In this document: positions 63,371 through 64,000 of the stretch, piece by piece
Position numbering within the stretch: position 1 is the stretch's first letter
Layout: the number at the start of each line of letters is the position of its first letter
Source: Phycisphaeraceae bacterium
GTDB taxonomy: Bacteria > Planctomycetota > Phycisphaerae > Phycisphaerales > UBA1924
Direction of reading: 5' to 3'
Assembly: GCA_015200025.1 (NCBI GenBank)
Contig: CP054186.1
Location: forward strand, 1,736,001 to 1,800,000
Length of the DNA stretch: 64,000 nucleotides
Translations under genes and position numbers: made by a program
Notes under the pieces: generated by a model
Seen by the model: the letters and a program-made list of their open reading frames with translations, nothing else
Databases searched by the model: none
Told to the model about the DNA's origin: nothing

Positions 63371-64000
63371 CGGCCATTCTCGTCCCGTGGCTCGCTGGGG
63401 TCCGCAGGGCCGGCGCCGAGGCCCGTTCGCTCTCGAACCTGCGCACTCACGCGCAGGCGATGTCGGCGTACGCCGGCGATTACGCGTCGGTGCTCCCGTA
63501 CATCACCCGGCTCGGGTTCGAGGTGAACCGGCTCGAAGGCGGCGGGGTGGTGATCGAGTCCTGCTCGTACTTCGACGCCCACCGCGTCTGGCACGTCGTC
63601 CTCGCCGAGCCGTATTACAACGCCCCGGCGACCTCGACGGTCTTCTTCCCGCCACGCTACCAGCAATACGGCGACGCCTGGCCGTACCTCACGCCCTATT
63701 TCTACCCCTGCGTCTACATCGCCCGCCCCGAGTTCTGGACCCCCGAGACGCGCATGGGTGGGTCCCAGTTCGCCCCGACCCGCCTCGATGAAGTCCAGCA
63801 CCCCGACGCCAAATCCCTCATCGTCGAGTCCTGGCCGTATCTCGACCGCGTCCTGAACGACCCCGAGCGTCACCGGCTCGTCCCGCTGCCCGTCGCGTTC
63901 GGCGACGGGTCCGCCCGCTCGGTGCCGTGGGACCAACGCGTGGGCGGGTACGAACGCGGTGAAGGCAACCAATTCGCCGCCGACGGCGCCGTCCATTACT
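63247..64000 (+). CDS. Prepilin-type protein with type IV cleavage/methylation motif (3' end outside window)
   Basis: The frame is open from ATG 63247 to the window edge (251 codons). The leader of 25 residues ends GFG, with cleavage expected before FSLVELLVVLAIVGVLTAI (Phe26, with Glu30 at position +5). After the pilin helix come RRAGAEARSLSNLRTHAQAMSAYAGDY and an Asp/Gly-type region near the edge (VAFGDGSARSVPWD), as in planctomycete DUF1559-like pseudopilins. It would be processed by prepilin peptidase and anchored in the inner membrane. It overlaps the MauE-like gene by 124 bp. No assembly genes are in the window. Confidence 0.85.
   Translation, partial: MGSLQEELRPPHPRARRCSRDAGFGFSLVELLVVLAIVGVLTAILVPWLAGVRRAGAEARSLSNLRTHAQAMSAYAGDYASVLPYITRLGFEVNRLEGGGVVIESCSYFDAHRVWHVVLAEPYYNAPATSTVFFPPRYQQYGDAWPYLTPYFYPCVYIARPEFWTPETRMGGSQFAPTRLDEVQHPDAKSLIVESWPYLDRVLNDPERHRLVPLPVAFGDGSARSVPWDQRVGGYERGEGNQFAADGAVHY

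Noticed and set aside
1..64000. CRISPR array, tRNA/rRNA genes, insertion sequences or prophage
   Set aside because: No regularly spaced repeats, cloverleaf-like segments with CCA ends, transposase motifs or phage structural genes were seen on either strand.

Overview
The window is very GC-rich and almost fully coding. Several lines point to a planctomycete, most likely of the Phycisphaerales type. Three or four secreted proteins end in paired 'DFNxDGFxDFFDLDxF' EF-hand/dockerin-like repeats. Others carry a PEP-CTERM-like tail or a type IV prepilin leader. Genes for respiratory and ATP synthase subunits stand alone instead of in operons. No rRNA, tRNA, CRISPR array, insertion sequence or phage gene was found. 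The taxonomic call is an inference from protein style.

Layout. 0-7 kb: an anti-sigma partner-switching pair (STAS antagonist plus HATPase kinase), a secreted beta-propeller/di-heme cytochrome/dockerin protein, mutL and a HIT hydrolase. 7-14.3 kb: a leftward run with a GH10-like protein that lacks both catalytic glutamates, a ComEA-like HhH protein, mfd and two DUF3592 membrane proteins. 14.4-21.2 kb: purC, a PhoU-like protein, then secreted proteins of unknown role; one is split by a 19-G homopolymer directly after its signal peptide. 21.2-30.5 kb: gmd, a secreted ADP-ribosylglycohydrolase-like protein coupled to a decaprenyl-phosphate phosphoribosyltransferase-like UbiA enzyme, nuoB, two beta-helix proteins, and an unrecognised protein behind an AT-rich palindrome.

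30.5-43.6 kb: a lone atpG, a DUF11-repeat lipoprotein with clear promoter and terminator, an ABC-F ATPase, an HscA-like Hsp70, smc and a FlgI-like lipoprotein. 43.6-48.4 kb: a deoxynucleotide unit, dcd plus class II (B12-dependent) ribonucleotide reductase, preceded by a promoter holding two NrdR-box-like sites 32 bp apart. 48.4-58.6 kb: a YoaK/DUF1275-STAS fusion, a secreted transglutaminase-like protein, a TPR-glycosyltransferase protein, a large unknown exported protein overlapping a GT4 glycosyltransferase, and trpE. 58.6-64 kb: a lone nuoD, two unknown membrane proteins, and a lower-GC cluster (8-cysteine secreted protein, MauE-like membrane protein with DCQCFG, prepilin-like protein running off the end) in which the last two genes overlap by 124 bp.

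Most candidate promoters are sigma70-like (TTGAxx, 16-18 bp, TAtxxT). Several sit so close to the start codon that leaderless or very short-leader mRNAs are likely. The best candidates for undescribed biology are the MauE/prepilin/Cys-rich cluster, the poly-G switch gene, the secreted ADP-ribosylglycohydrolase/phosphoribosyl-lipid pair and the DUF1275-STAS fusion.
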